A program made the position numbers and the translations under genes. DNA of 64,000 bases, taken from positions 28,020,632 through 28,084,631 of the forward strand of contig NC_092694.1 of assembly GCF_964275005.1 (NCBI RefSeq). Reading direction: 5' to 3'. Source of the stretch: Diadema setosum. Its lineage: Eukaryota; Echinodermata; Echinoidea; Diadematoida; Diadematidae. The notes beneath the pieces were generated by a model. It had not been told where the DNA came from. It searched no databases and saw nothing but the letters and a program-made list of their open reading frames with translations. Below, in pieces: positions 59,549 to 64,000 of this stretch. How positions within the stretch are numbered: the stretch's first letter is position 1; the number at the start of each line of letters is the position of its first letter.

Positions 59549-59843
59549 ACTGAAATTACATGATAATTAAAACGGAAGACGAATATAACGTAACTAGCCC
59601 TAGACAAATACCTAGACAAATCCCACCATTATTAAGTTGTTTTCATGCAGAAAAGAAAATAGGAAGGAAAAAAGCGTTTGAGTGCAGCTGCATTCAATGG
59701 TCAAAAATTATATAACGGGACATAGAATAAAAAGATAATGCTCATTTACCTTTCACGCAGCGATTAGTCAAACAATGCAATGTTGAGCTGAGGTCAATTT
59801 CCAAAATTGCGAAGAGGAAGCAGGTGTAAAATATTGCCTTCAT
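35115..59843 (-). CDS. Adhesion G-protein-coupled receptor with WSC domain (11 exons, 816 aa)
   Basis: Joining exons 59843-59750, 50155-49883, 49151-49048, 48229-48089, 46627-46436, 46089-45697, 42898-42728, 41918-41806, 38472-38180, 37571-37505 and 35724-35115 gives 2451 nt with consistent phases and one stop. Domains: signal peptide (about 1-22), Cys-rich WSC domain (about 33-120, putative carbohydrate binding), GAIN region (about 150-410), GPS (412-456: C412, W415, W426, C431, W432, C444, C446, H448), and seven transmembrane helices (about 466-720). The tail has a CCGSC cluster and is basic at its end. The family acts at the plasma membrane: the GAIN domain normally self-cleaves at the GPS and a tethered peptide activates the 7TM part. 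Here the cleavage triplet is H-T-T instead of H-L-T. Intron 1 is about 9.6 kb. Most introns carry transposons. Ligand and G protein are unknown. Confidence 0.88.
37024..37365 (-). pseudogene. LINE RT C-terminal fragment in GPCR intron 10
   Basis: Minus-strand frame with HKILKIKDLYGFQLGQFMF, HNYPTRRSNEFHLPFMRTVHA and GPRLWNNLDNSLKDS, homologous in pattern to the fragment at 14210. The catalytic domain is missing; it is a short 5'-truncated remnant. Confidence 0.75.
37505..37571 (-). CDS. GPCR exon 10: TM4 (67 nt micro-exon)
   Basis: Acceptor ATATGCCAG, donor GAAGT/GTAAGT, phase 1 to phase 2. It encodes IPVLVVVTTGAVTREDYVDE, completing TM4 and the second extracellular loop. It is the only segment between 38179 and 35725 found to restore phase and the missing helix. 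Confidence 0.8.
38180..38472 (-). CDS. GPCR exon 9: TM2 and TM3
   Basis: Starts after TTTTTTCAG and ends at TGGG/GTAATG in phase 1. TM2 (NQILICLAVSLTCLYVTFII) and TM3 with the adhesion-GPCR signature (LLHYFTLASLTWMGVEGVHL), then PRAISVAWG at the start of TM4. Confidence 0.88.
38781..38856. mobile_element. Short TTAA-type MITE, copy 2 (GPCR intron 8)
   Basis: Shares GAGGACGAGTCCCGAG, TACTCGGGCA and ATGCGTGTTGTAG with 19077-19182. The ends GTTGAGGAC and CTTCAACGGGG are imperfect inverted repeats. Confidence 0.55.
39495..39840 (+). repeat. 350-bp dispersed repeat, copy 2 (GPCR intron 8)
   Basis: Collinear with 33561-33910 over almost its whole length, with landmarks GATATCACATCTGATGCATATG and TGCTGGGTTTTTGTTTCAT. 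Confidence 0.7.
40571..41700. mobile_element. TTAA foldback element, copy 1 (interrupted by MITE E)
   Basis: Ends TTAA-AGAGGATGGCTAGTAC and GTACTAGCCATCCCCT-TTAA. Without MITE E the element is about 420 bp and almost entirely palindromic (GGGGGATGATTGTTCCAATC, GAAAATCATTTGCTTCAGAA and GCAGTTCAATGTTTCCAGGT each recur in reverse). A second copy lies at 46798-47154. TTAA target sites suggest a piggyBac-type origin. Confidence 0.75.
40668..41371 (-). mobile_element. 0.7-kb TA-flanked MITE, copy E (full length)
   Basis: Starts TGTGACCCTGCACCAC after TA (40666-40667) and ends GGTGCACGGTCACA before TA (41372-41373). It interrupts the left arm of the TTAA foldback element. Confidence 0.75.
41806..41918 (-). 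CDS. GPCR exon 8: TM1
   Basis: Acceptor ATTTCCAG, donor CAAA/GTGAGTA, ends in phase 2. Encodes the start of the 7TM region with TM1 (LEILSYSGCALSIASLLLTI). The intron becomes transposon sequence at the eighth base after the exon. Confidence 0.85.
41919..42727. other. GPCR intron 7, nothing else recognised
   Basis: AT-rich intronic sequence with a (CAAA)n-like run at about 42698-42720 close to the exon 7 donor. Confidence 0.5.
42728..42898 (-). CDS. GPCR exon 7: GPS motif
   Basis: Phase 0, 57 residues. Shows PICVFWDFD, GAWSEDGCWLV, GCRCNHTTNFAVLM: the four GPS cysteines, both conserved Trp positions and the FAVLM tethered-agonist start. The acceptor is ACAAG, with a weak pyrimidine tract; no other in-frame acceptor is available because of an upstream TAA. 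The cleavage-site residue before Thr is Thr, not the usual Leu. Confidence 0.85.
43148..43400. repeat. (CA)n microsatellite tracts in GPCR intron 6
   Basis: Two tracts, about 43145-43180 and 43340-43401, of ACACAC with interruptions. Confidence 0.85.
43580..44473. repeat. Recent tandem duplication, two units of about 445 bp
   Basis: 43580-44024 and 44025-44473 are nearly identical, both beginning CTATTACAGAAATAG and ending GCTAGCAAATCCC. Only a few substitutions and 1-3-base indels separate them (for example GACGTCATGTGGGTAGG versus GACCTTATGTGAGTAGG). Confidence 0.9.
44939..45054. repeat. 29-bp perfect inverted repeat around an AT microsatellite
   Basis: CTTAGTTGTCCTTGAAAGTC and on (44939-44967) is matched by its reverse complement at 45026-45054, with (TA)n tracts inside and just upstream. 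It could form a hairpin in GPCR intron 6. Confidence 0.8.
45305..45681 (+). mobile_element. TTAA-type MITE (CAGTNCTGGTTGAGG family), copy 1, left-truncated
   Basis: Collinear with 53074-53466 (GAGATATCC, ATCAAATAAAC, ATTTCATAAG, CTCACCTCNACCA) and ends at CCATCCCT-TTAA (45678-45681). The right end lies 9 bases inside intron 6 from the donor of exon 6. Confidence 0.6.
45697..46089 (-). CDS. GPCR exon 6: GAIN beta subdomain with acidic loop
   Basis: Phase 0 on both sides (acceptor CTGACCAG, donor CAG/GTCAGT), 131 residues. Beta-strand-like segments (ELRVSFAVINN, VLSVTLFGLNQ, FKPLQ) surround an unusual acidic loop of six Asp plus Glu-Asp (45858-45822 region). A MITE ends 15 bases downstream of the exon border. 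Confidence 0.82.
46436..46627 (-). CDS. GPCR exon 5: GAIN subdomain A
   Basis: Phase 0 on both sides (acceptor CCCAAACAG, donor CAG/GTAAGA), 64 residues. Contains VVEVISNLLNSAPDELS, SLETQLERIEL and the start of the beta part (FTVIKPNVAVQ), a typical GAIN transition. Confidence 0.82.
46729..46758. repeat. (CA)n microsatellite
   Basis: Perfect CA dinucleotide tract in GPCR intron 4. Confidence 0.9.
46798..47154. mobile_element. TTAA foldback element, copy 2
   Basis: Uninterrupted 357-bp copy: TTAA-AGGGGATGTCTAGTAACC to GGTTACCAGCCATCCCCT-TTAA. It is palindromic through most of its length, with a short centre around 46965-46995. Confidence 0.75.
47155..48088. other. GPCR intron 4, nothing further recognised
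   Basis: AT-rich intronic sequence; a 62-codon open frame at 47812 is not supported as a gene. Confidence 0.45.
48089..48229 (-). CDS. GPCR exon 4: GAIN subdomain A part
   Basis: Phase 0 on both sides (acceptor TTGTGCAG, donor GAG/GTTTGT), 47 residues. It encodes helical sequence (VDRVLSTVKALTG, ALTSASNILEKVTEQ) like the helical part of GAIN domains. Confidence 0.8.
48491..48552. repeat. (CA)n microsatellite with ACACGC variants
   Basis: CA tract with periodic CGCA interruptions in GPCR intron 3. Confidence 0.9.
49048..49151 (-). CDS. GPCR exon 3: linker
   Basis: Phase 1 to phase 0, between TTGTCGCAG and CAG/GTGACC. Encodes LPDCDTMSCSCEMSAK and a polar segment ending in QLSNIEQ, leading into the GAIN region. 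Three clustered cysteines may form a small disulphide-bonded stalk. Confidence 0.75.
49883..50155 (-). CDS. GPCR exon 2: WSC domain
   Basis: Flanked by an acceptor (CTGAACAG) and the donor A/GTGAGT. The encoded segment has the WSC pattern YVGCSPVRCFDNAF, MTGGSCYAACSQSG, HFALHGGKYCFCA, CGVPCAGSVGMFCGG and IYY. WSC domains occur in fungal wall sensors, polycystin-1 and some invertebrate receptors and are thought to bind glycans. Confidence 0.88.
50156..50982. other. GPCR intron 1, 3' part; nothing recognised
   Basis: AT-rich sequence containing an AAATA-rich run at about 50221-50270; no supported feature. Confidence 0.45.
50983..51674 (-). mobile_element. 0.7-kb TA-flanked MITE, copy F
   Basis: Starts TGTGTCCCTGCACCAC after TA and ends GGTGCACGGTCAT in the TA tract. 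It is in the opposite orientation to copy G, which begins 28 bases further on. Confidence 0.75.
51675..51701. repeat. (TA)n between MITE copies F and G
   Basis: Short TA tract joining the two inverted MITE copies. Confidence 0.9.
51702..52393 (+). mobile_element. 0.7-kb TA-flanked MITE, copy G
   Basis: Starts TGTGACCGTGCACCTC and ends GGTGCAGGGTCACA, with TA at both ends. By eye it is almost identical to copy A at 7646, suggesting recent activity of this subfamily. Confidence 0.8.
52394..52463. repeat. (TA)n microsatellite
   Basis: Long TA tract directly after copy G, with a TAGTATATACA interruption; a (GTTTTT)n run and a G run follow at 52480-52532. Confidence 0.9.
52534..53073. other. GPCR intron 1; nothing recognised
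   Basis: AT-rich with an A-rich run at about 52949-53000. No supported gene. Confidence 0.45.
53074..53466 (+). mobile_element. TTAA-type MITE (CAGTNCTGGTTGAGG family), copy 2
   Basis: TTAA-ATGGACTGTACAGCTCTGG at the left is mirrored by CCAGTACTGTACAGTCCCT-TTAA at the right (about 38-bp inverted repeats extending into GAGGCGAGGATT / AATCCTCACCTC). The interior is non-coding. Confidence 0.75.
53467..54341. other. GPCR intron 1; nothing recognised
   Basis: No supported gene, RNA or repeat; short open frames only. Confidence 0.45.
54342..54409. repeat. (TA)n microsatellite, about 34 units
   Basis: Uninterrupted TA dinucleotide tract. Confidence 0.95.
54690..55600 (-). pseudogene. Decayed CR1/L2-like LINE 3' end
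   Basis: On the minus strand, from about 55500, the frames read KLVHAFVTSRIDSCNSLLYG, then LHWLPVDKRIMFKLILLTYK (near 55290-55230), then LADLLRQYNPPRNLRSS and GGRSFAVAGPNLWNNL (55140-54990). This is the standard RT-to-tail order of CR1/L2 LINEs. It is broken by frameshifts and by (CA)n and (GAATTT)n expansions at 55157-55215. The 3' part has two 39-bp tandem copies (AAAGATACAGCATACAAACC type) and ends in a TTATTATTA-like tail near 54690. Confidence 0.75.
55857..56731. mobile_element. GC-richer foldback element with GGCCCTGTCACACC ends
   Basis: TAGGCCCTGTCACACCTGTA at the left is mirrored by GGAAAGGTGTGACAGGGCCT at the right. Inner segments are also inverted copies: ATACGGGGACAGCGAAGTA (about 56119) against TACTTCGCAGTCCCCGTAT (about 56493), and GATCTCTGCATCCCCGCGACTCAT against ATGAGTCGCGG. 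The open frames inside are by-products of the palindrome. A further partial left end (TTGTCACACCTTTCCGGGCA) lies at 55688. Confidence 0.65.
56840..58430. other. GPCR intron 1; nothing recognised
   Basis: AT-rich with no supported gene. A GCTCGATTTGCTAAGTTACGC / GTAAATCGAGCGTAAC pair near 58138-58176 is a short imperfect inverted repeat. Confidence 0.45.
58467..58717 (+). mobile_element. 250-bp TA-flanked MITE, copy 1
   Basis: ATGAAGAGTTTGTTTGCAAA at the left and the inverted match ending TTGATCGCAAAAACC-complement/CAAACTCTTCAT at the right are terminal inverted repeats of about 35 bp. It is flanked by (TA)n on both sides and is non-coding. Confidence 0.8.
58718..58788. repeat. (TA)n between two inverted MITE copies
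   Basis: Two TA tracts separated by ATACATATGTG. Confidence 0.9.
58789..59038 (-). mobile_element. 250-bp TA-flanked MITE, copy 2 (inverted)
   Basis: Same terminal repeats as 58467-58717, but the interior reads as its reverse complement (AAATGGAGATATTTGCG here against CGCAAATATCTCCATTT there). The pair makes a roughly 570-bp palindrome. Confidence 0.8.
59151..59230. repeat. 80-bp hairpin element abutting a TA tract
   Basis: The arms AGTTGAGACAATGTAAATAA... (59151-59184) and the inverted partner ending TACATTGTCTCAACT (59197-59230) match 33 of 34 positions around a 12-base loop. (TA)n lies immediately upstream. It is likely a tiny MITE. Confidence 0.75.
59231..59749. other. GPCR intron 1, 5' part; TA and CA microsatellites
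   Basis: Contains TA tracts at about 59287-59302 and 59511-59544 and a (CA)n tract at about 59449-59468. No gene seen. Confidence 0.5.
59750..59843 (-). CDS. GPCR exon 1: start codon and signal peptide
   Basis: ATG at 59843. Encodes MKAIFYTCFLFAILEIDL and onwards, a typical secretory signal, and ends in phase 1 at AAAG/GTAAATG. The next exon joins to give ...CVKDAVYVGC. The start is the only upstream Met giving a signal peptide in phase with the WSC exon. Confidence 0.8.
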
Positions 59844-60230
59844 ATTGGCAGCCTTCCGCTAGTATCCAAACACTTATTGAATTGAGACATCTCGCACATG
59901 ACCAGAAAGAAGAGAAAATTCACTAATGATCACGTTGATCAGGCGGAAGAATCTTACTGACTAGTCGCGAAAACGTGTGCTGCCTTTTAACTGCATTTCT
60001 TTGACGAAACTCTCCCCATGCCAGTTCCCCATTGATGAGGAGACTGGGCCAAGATGAAGGCAGAGGTTCACTCTCGGTCTCACTCTGATACATGTTGCTT
60101 TCGTTCAATAAAACCCTAATGGCAAACGTGAGTGGTTGTAAATGACTCGCGCTGTCACGTTTGTTGTCACTCAAAATGTCAAACATTTCCTGATAGATTG
60201 AATAAATAGGTACCCTATAGCTCACTTCAC
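59844..60230 (-). promoter_or_regulatory. Upstream region of the GPCR start codon (5' UTR/promoter candidate)
   Basis: Lies directly 5' of the receptor ATG on the minus strand. A 100-codon open frame (60225-59923, no ATG at its start) includes SSWPSLLINGELAWGEF. It might be 5' UTR, a separate exon or chance. No TATA box could be assigned with confidence. Confidence 0.3.
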
Positions 60231-60419
60231 GTGCATCGTTACTTCACTCTCTTGCAAATGGTTTCGAAATTGCAAACACAGTCGTATACGTGAGTCGAAT
60301 ATACGACCAGTTATGCAGCTCCTCCTGTTTTGCTAAGTAGTTTTTAAAGTATCTTTGTGTTAAGTATTTGCAATTAAGTATTCTCACAGAATTATTTGAG
60401 AGGTTCGCAATGTACAAGT

Positions 60420-60759
60420 ATGTCCATGATTAACGCCAGATTTCAAAGCAGTTGCATTATCCTTTCAAAAGTTATTAGAGTTGAAAGTGAAGAGTATGTA
60501 AAGGATTTTTATGAAATGAAGAGGGACATATACTCACGTCATTAAAAAAAAGGGGGGGGGGCTGTAGAAAACTGCTGAAAACACACTTTCCTATTCGTTT
60601 TATGAACCCAAACTTGAGAATAATTCAGAAGAAAATAGCTATTTCAGAAAATATGAAAAAAAATTAAGACTGACTTGGTTGACCCGTTTCATCTTTTCTC
60701 GAGTCTTCGTGTGAAATCAAGTTGTGAGACTCTTTGTTGGCTTTGTGATGCACAGTCAC
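60420..60759 (-). mobile_element. 0.7-kb MITE, copy H (half element)
   Basis: Matches the family from TGTCCATGATTAACGCC to GATGCACAGTCAC in reverse orientation; the other half is missing. Confidence 0.65.
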
Positions 60760-61616
60760 TTAATAACACGATTAACATTTTGGTCTGCAATTTTGTGCAA
60801 TAATAATATTATGCAGGCATTCCATGTTATTGAGGCTTTGTCTTACAGCCCCTGCTGTAATAATACTTTAATACCAGAATGGTATCAAGTACCTCCACCT
60901 TTAATGATTTTATCCTGTCATGATTACAATAAATATCTTGTCTTCCATCGCAGTAGAATTTAATTAATTATCATTATGGTTAACGATACGAGACATTTCA
61001 AACTTCGATGAGCATACCAACAGTTTGATAACTCAAGCTTATTCACTCAATAAACAAACAGTTGCCAAACTGTGTTGTGCAGCGGCCTAAATTGCGTCGT
61101 TGATTTTAACCGACTTCTCCAACCGAAAAATGCACAGTGAAACGAGGATGAGGGATTTCAACTTAAGGAGAGAATCTATTCGATTTCTTCTTCTATCAAT
61201 TTTGTTTAGTCTTTCACGTTGTTTGAATTGTGTATTTCGGACAGAATTCAGAGGATGCCTTGCTAGTGTTATCTATTCGTACTTTGTACTCTGACAGTGC
61301 TTAAATTCTGATGCATGAAAGCATTGCGATATTGTAGTTCGTATGTCGAATAATTCACCTTGTGTGCATTCTGAATTTTAAATTGTTTGCATTAAATATT
61401 CGTCTGTGTTTTTCCTATTTCTTGATGTGGTTCTTTAAGTTGGTTGGAGACGTCCGCGGGCCATAGCGATTTTGATTTTTTTCCATCCCGTCAACTTATG
61501 ATGGCGCATCAGGGAAAGTCAGACAACTTGTATCCTAATTGTATTACGCTTGTTTTGTTTGTTTGTCTGTTGTTTGATCGTTCACTTGTATAGTCTTGCA
61601 AAATGCCGAATAAACA
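60760..61616. other. No gene recognised
   Basis: Intergenic sequence with short unrecognised open frames. Confidence 0.45.
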
Positions 61617-61697
61617 ATAATAATGAGAATATTATTATTAATGATAATGATGATAATAATGATGATTATGATGATGATGATGATAATAATAATAATG

Positions 61698-61730
<33 letters not shown>

Positions 61731-61732
61731 TA
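61617..61732. repeat. (AAT)n/(GAT)n microsatellite
   Basis: Imperfect AATAAT and GATGATGAT tract. Confidence 0.9.
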
Positions 61733-61989
61733 TGGCAAAGTTATGACCCTTGTCTATTATCTTAATCAAACCTCAGCTAACATTAATTTTATAAGTGTTA
61801 TCTTTAATTCCATCTCATTCTTTTTCTCCTTGTGATTCATTGTTAATGTCTTTATTATCTCTCATCTTTGGATTTGTTTTGGATTGCTAAAGTTCACTCT
61901 TCACCGGCACTGGGATGCCATCTTTGATTACCAATCCGAACCTCTAATTGCCCCCGTTTTGGCTTGCTCTTTTGTTCAGTATTGCTCCA
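61733..61989. other. No gene recognised
   Basis: Short intergenic stretch with nothing supported. Confidence 0.4.
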
Positions 61990-62036
61990 TAATCCATGTC
62001 CGGCAACTTTGTGTTGGTTTCATGATGCAGGGTCAC
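61990..62036 (+). mobile_element. 0.7-kb MITE, copy J (right terminus only)
   Basis: CCATGTCCGGCAACTTTGTG and GATGCAGGGTCAC match the right end of the family. Confidence 0.5.
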
Positions 62037-62313
62037 TTTTATGTCTGCCAAACTTGCTGAAGTAGTTTTTCAGAGTTGAAAATATTAACGCTTGACCTAA
62101 CAAGCTCACATTTACCCTTACCCCTCCCCCCCCCTCCGATACACACACACACACACGCTACACAAGTTCCACTGGCCCTGCCATTCGTGGTGTTTGTCTG
62201 AACTTTAATTTGTGCTATCATTGTTGACATCGTGCACCAAGGATTGACCAGAGCCTTGTGTGAAGGTGAGAAGTTAATATTAACTTAGTTAACTGACCCT
62301 TTCTCTATTGGCA

Positions 62314-62370
62314 GTCAGTTTATGAAACCCTTGACAAATCCAAAGTCTGATCTGTGTTGCCAAACAGGTA
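62314..62370 (+). promoter_or_regulatory. Possible 5' UTR exon border upstream of SLC7
   Basis: An acceptor-like TTCTCTATTGGCAG ends at about 62314 and a donor-like CCAAACAG/GTAAGGAAG lies at about 62367. No second acceptor is obvious before the ATG at 62443, so the donor may be fortuitous or used with an exon outside the obvious model. Confidence 0.25.
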
Positions 62371-62442
62371 AGGAAGTATCACACGAGGAGGTATTCCTTG
62401 TTTGCTCCTACCGGCTACTTTCACAATAATCCTTTACCGATC

Positions 62443-63969
62443 ATGGCAGATACTGGTCTTTTCCGAAGCGGTTCTACGGACACACGTTGGCCTCAGGCTC
62501 ACGCACAGGACGATGAGTTTGGCGAACATGACAGTGACAATGAACATTCGCACGGTTCAAGCAATGTGTCTCTTGACCGGGTCAAGCTCCAGCAGAATTT
62601 GAGTCTTTTAGACGCTGTCATGATCATCGTGGGCATCATAATAGGATCAGGAATTTTCATTTCTCCGAAGGGAGTCATTGCCGGTGTAGGTAGTGTCGGA
62701 GCGACCGTTCTTGTGTGGGTGTCGTGTGGCTTCCTCAGTCTGTTAGGTGCTTTGTCGTTTGCAGAGCTTGGAACTATGATCCGAGAGAATGGCGGTATGT
62801 ACATTTACATCTATCGGACGTACGGTAGCTTCGTGGGATTTCTCGTGTTCTGGACCCTGGCGACCGTTGTCGACCCAGCAGGCAACGCTGTCATGGCTTT
62901 CTTATTTTCTCACTACACTCTGTACCCTCTCTACCCAGACCCAGACTGCCCACCACCCAAGGCAGCAGTCAAACTTGTAGCGATGTCAGGAATCTGGCTT
63001 ATGATGTTCATCAACTGTAGGAGCATCAGAATGTCAGCTCTTTTGCAAAAAGTAACATCAATGTGTAAGCTCATCGCTTTAACCGTTATAATCATTTTCG
63101 GAGCGATTCATATCGGAAGAGGAAATACCGATGTGTTCAAACAACCCTTCGATGGAACTAATCTGAGCGGCGTTGGCACCGCTTTTTATTCGGGTCTTTA
63201 CTCACTGGCTGGATGGCAGTGTATTACATTGGTCACTGAAGAACTGAAACACCCGGAAAGGAATCTTCCCAAAGCAATTACTTTATCAGTGATAACGGTG
63301 ACCGTGTTATATGTCATGGTAAATCTCTCATACCTTGCCGTTCTGTCCACAGTCCAGCTTCTCGAATCCGATGCAGTGGCCTACAGCTTCGGTGCACAAG
63401 TCTTGGGCAATTTTACGTGGGTGATACCCGTTTCTGTCGTGCTATCGTGCCTTGGATCTTTGAATGGCGCCCTCCTTACCATGTCCAGATTATTCTTTGC
63501 CGCCGCCAGGGTTGGACAGTCTCCGAATTTCCTGGCGACGATTGATGTCCGCCGTAAGCTCCCAATTTTATCGGTTATGGCAACATCCTTGACCACTGCG
63601 ATATACTGCCTAGTGGATGACATATTCATTTCATTGAATATTTTCAGCTTTGTGTTGTGGTTCATCCATTGTATTTCAGTGTCGTGTTTACTTTATTTAA
63701 GGGTCAAGGAGCCGCATCGAGAAATACCTTTTAGAGTTCATATCATCATACCCGTTATCTTCGGTATTTCATGCGTATGTCTGACCGTGCTATGCCTCTT
63801 GGAAGCACCCGAGGACGCCGCCGTAGCATCTGCTGTTGCTTGTGCAGGCATTCCGATATATTACATCTCGGTTCGAGTGGGCAACAAATCAAGGTGGTTG
63901 AGAGAAATAAATAAAGATGTGACAACATTCTTTCAAAAACTTTTCTTTGTTACTGTAGAGGATCCGTAA
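62443..63969 (+). CDS. Heteromeric amino-acid transporter light chain (SLC7 family), single exon
   Basis: 508 residues from the first in-frame ATG (62443); the open frame upstream has no Met. Family role: 12-TM exchanger of amino acids at the plasma membrane, working as a disulphide-linked dimer with an SLC3 heavy chain. Visible signatures: TM1 LLDAVMIIVGIIIGSGIFIS (55-74) with the substrate-binding GSGIF; ENGGMYIYIYRTYG before TM3; Cys169 in DPDCPPPKAAVKL, at the position used for the heavy-chain bond; TM6 AFYSGLYSLAGWQC followed by VTEELKHPERNLPKAI (247-279); MSRLFFAAARVGQSP (347-361); C-terminal TMs to about 475. The N-terminus (1-50) is acidic and His/Ser-rich. Length is normal for the family. 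It has no introns, unlike the multi-exon vertebrate relatives. Substrate class (LAT, y+LAT, b0,+ or xCT type) cannot be fixed from motifs. Confidence 0.92.
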   Translation: MADTGLFRSGSTDTRWPQAHAQDDEFGEHDSDNEHSHGSSNVSLDRVKLQQNLSLLDAVMIIVGIIIGSGIFISPKGVIAGVGSVGATVLVWVSCGFLSLLGALSFAELGTMIRENGGMYIYIYRTYGSFVGFLVFWTLATVVDPAGNAVMAFLFSHYTLYPLYPDPDCPPPKAAVKLVAMSGIWLMMFINCRSIRMSALLQKVTSMCKLIALTVIIIFGAIHIGRGNTDVFKQPFDGTNLSGVGTAFYSGLYSLAGWQCITLVTEELKHPERNLPKAITLSVITVTVLYVMVNLSYLAVLSTVQLLESDAVAYSFGAQVLGNFTWVIPVSVVLSCLGSLNGALLTMSRLFFAAARVGQSPNFLATIDVRRKLPILSVMATSLTTAIYCLVDDIFISLNIFSFVLWFIHCISVSCLLYLRVKEPHREIPFRVHIIIPVIFGISCVCLTVLCLLEAPEDAAVASAVACAGIPIYYISVRVGNKSRWLREINKDVTTFFQKLFFVTVEDP

Positions 63970-64000
63970 TACACAGTTCACATACAGTAAGCTCAAATCG

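Noticed and set aside
62398..62442. Upstream extension of the SLC7 frame (FAPTGYFHNNPLPI)
   Set aside because: There is no ATG in it; translation from the ATG at 62443 gives a normal family N-terminus.

Overview
This is a eukaryotic, animal-type genomic window: AT-rich, intron-containing, full of microsatellites and crowded with short non-autonomous transposons and LINE pieces. No bacterial-style gene organisation, CRISPR array or operon is present. The host genes (an adhesion GPCR with a WSC domain and a heteromeric amino-acid-transporter light chain) and the repeat types (CR1/L2-like LINEs, many palindromic MITEs, ACCTCCGCC repeats) suggest a marine invertebrate, most likely an echinoderm-like deuterostome. 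The species assignment is inference.

Two host protein-coding genes are well supported. (1) On the minus strand, 59843 down to 35115, there is an 11-exon adhesion GPCR gene. Joining the exons at GT/AG boundaries keeps phase throughout and gives 816 residues: signal peptide, WSC domain, GAIN region, GPS motif, seven transmembrane helices and a basic cytoplasmic tail. (2) On the plus strand, 62443-63969, there is an intron-free 508-residue SLC7-type transporter that keeps the cysteine used to pair with an SLC3 heavy chain. A weak two-exon candidate lies at 8360-9142.

Layout: 1-14,000 is gene-poor with degenerate repeats, a 1.4-kb tandem duplication, one copy of a 0.7-kb MITE, a CTAG-rich island and a TTAA-flanked element. 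14,200-18,500 holds a LINE remnant, a local duplication and a 2.4-kb hAT-like element with internal tandem repeats, itself hit by the 0.7-kb MITE. 18,500-24,450 is mostly diverged tandem repeats. 24,458-29,733 is a nearly complete two-ORF LINE with one frameshift in each ORF, inserted in one of those arrays. 29,800-35,040 is stacked MITEs. 35,115-59,843 is the GPCR, whose introns contain most of the remaining transposons, including an inverted pair of 0.7-kb MITEs, a three-level nest and two insertions ending beside splice donors. 60,000-62,400 is intergenic, followed by SLC7.

The most interesting features are the WSC-GAIN-GPCR with an unusual H-T-T at the GPS cleavage position, a transposon end that falls inside the splice-donor region of its TM1 exon, a ten-copy MITE family with TA target sites, and the hAT-like element with an internal array. 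No wholly new system could be demonstrated from sequence alone.
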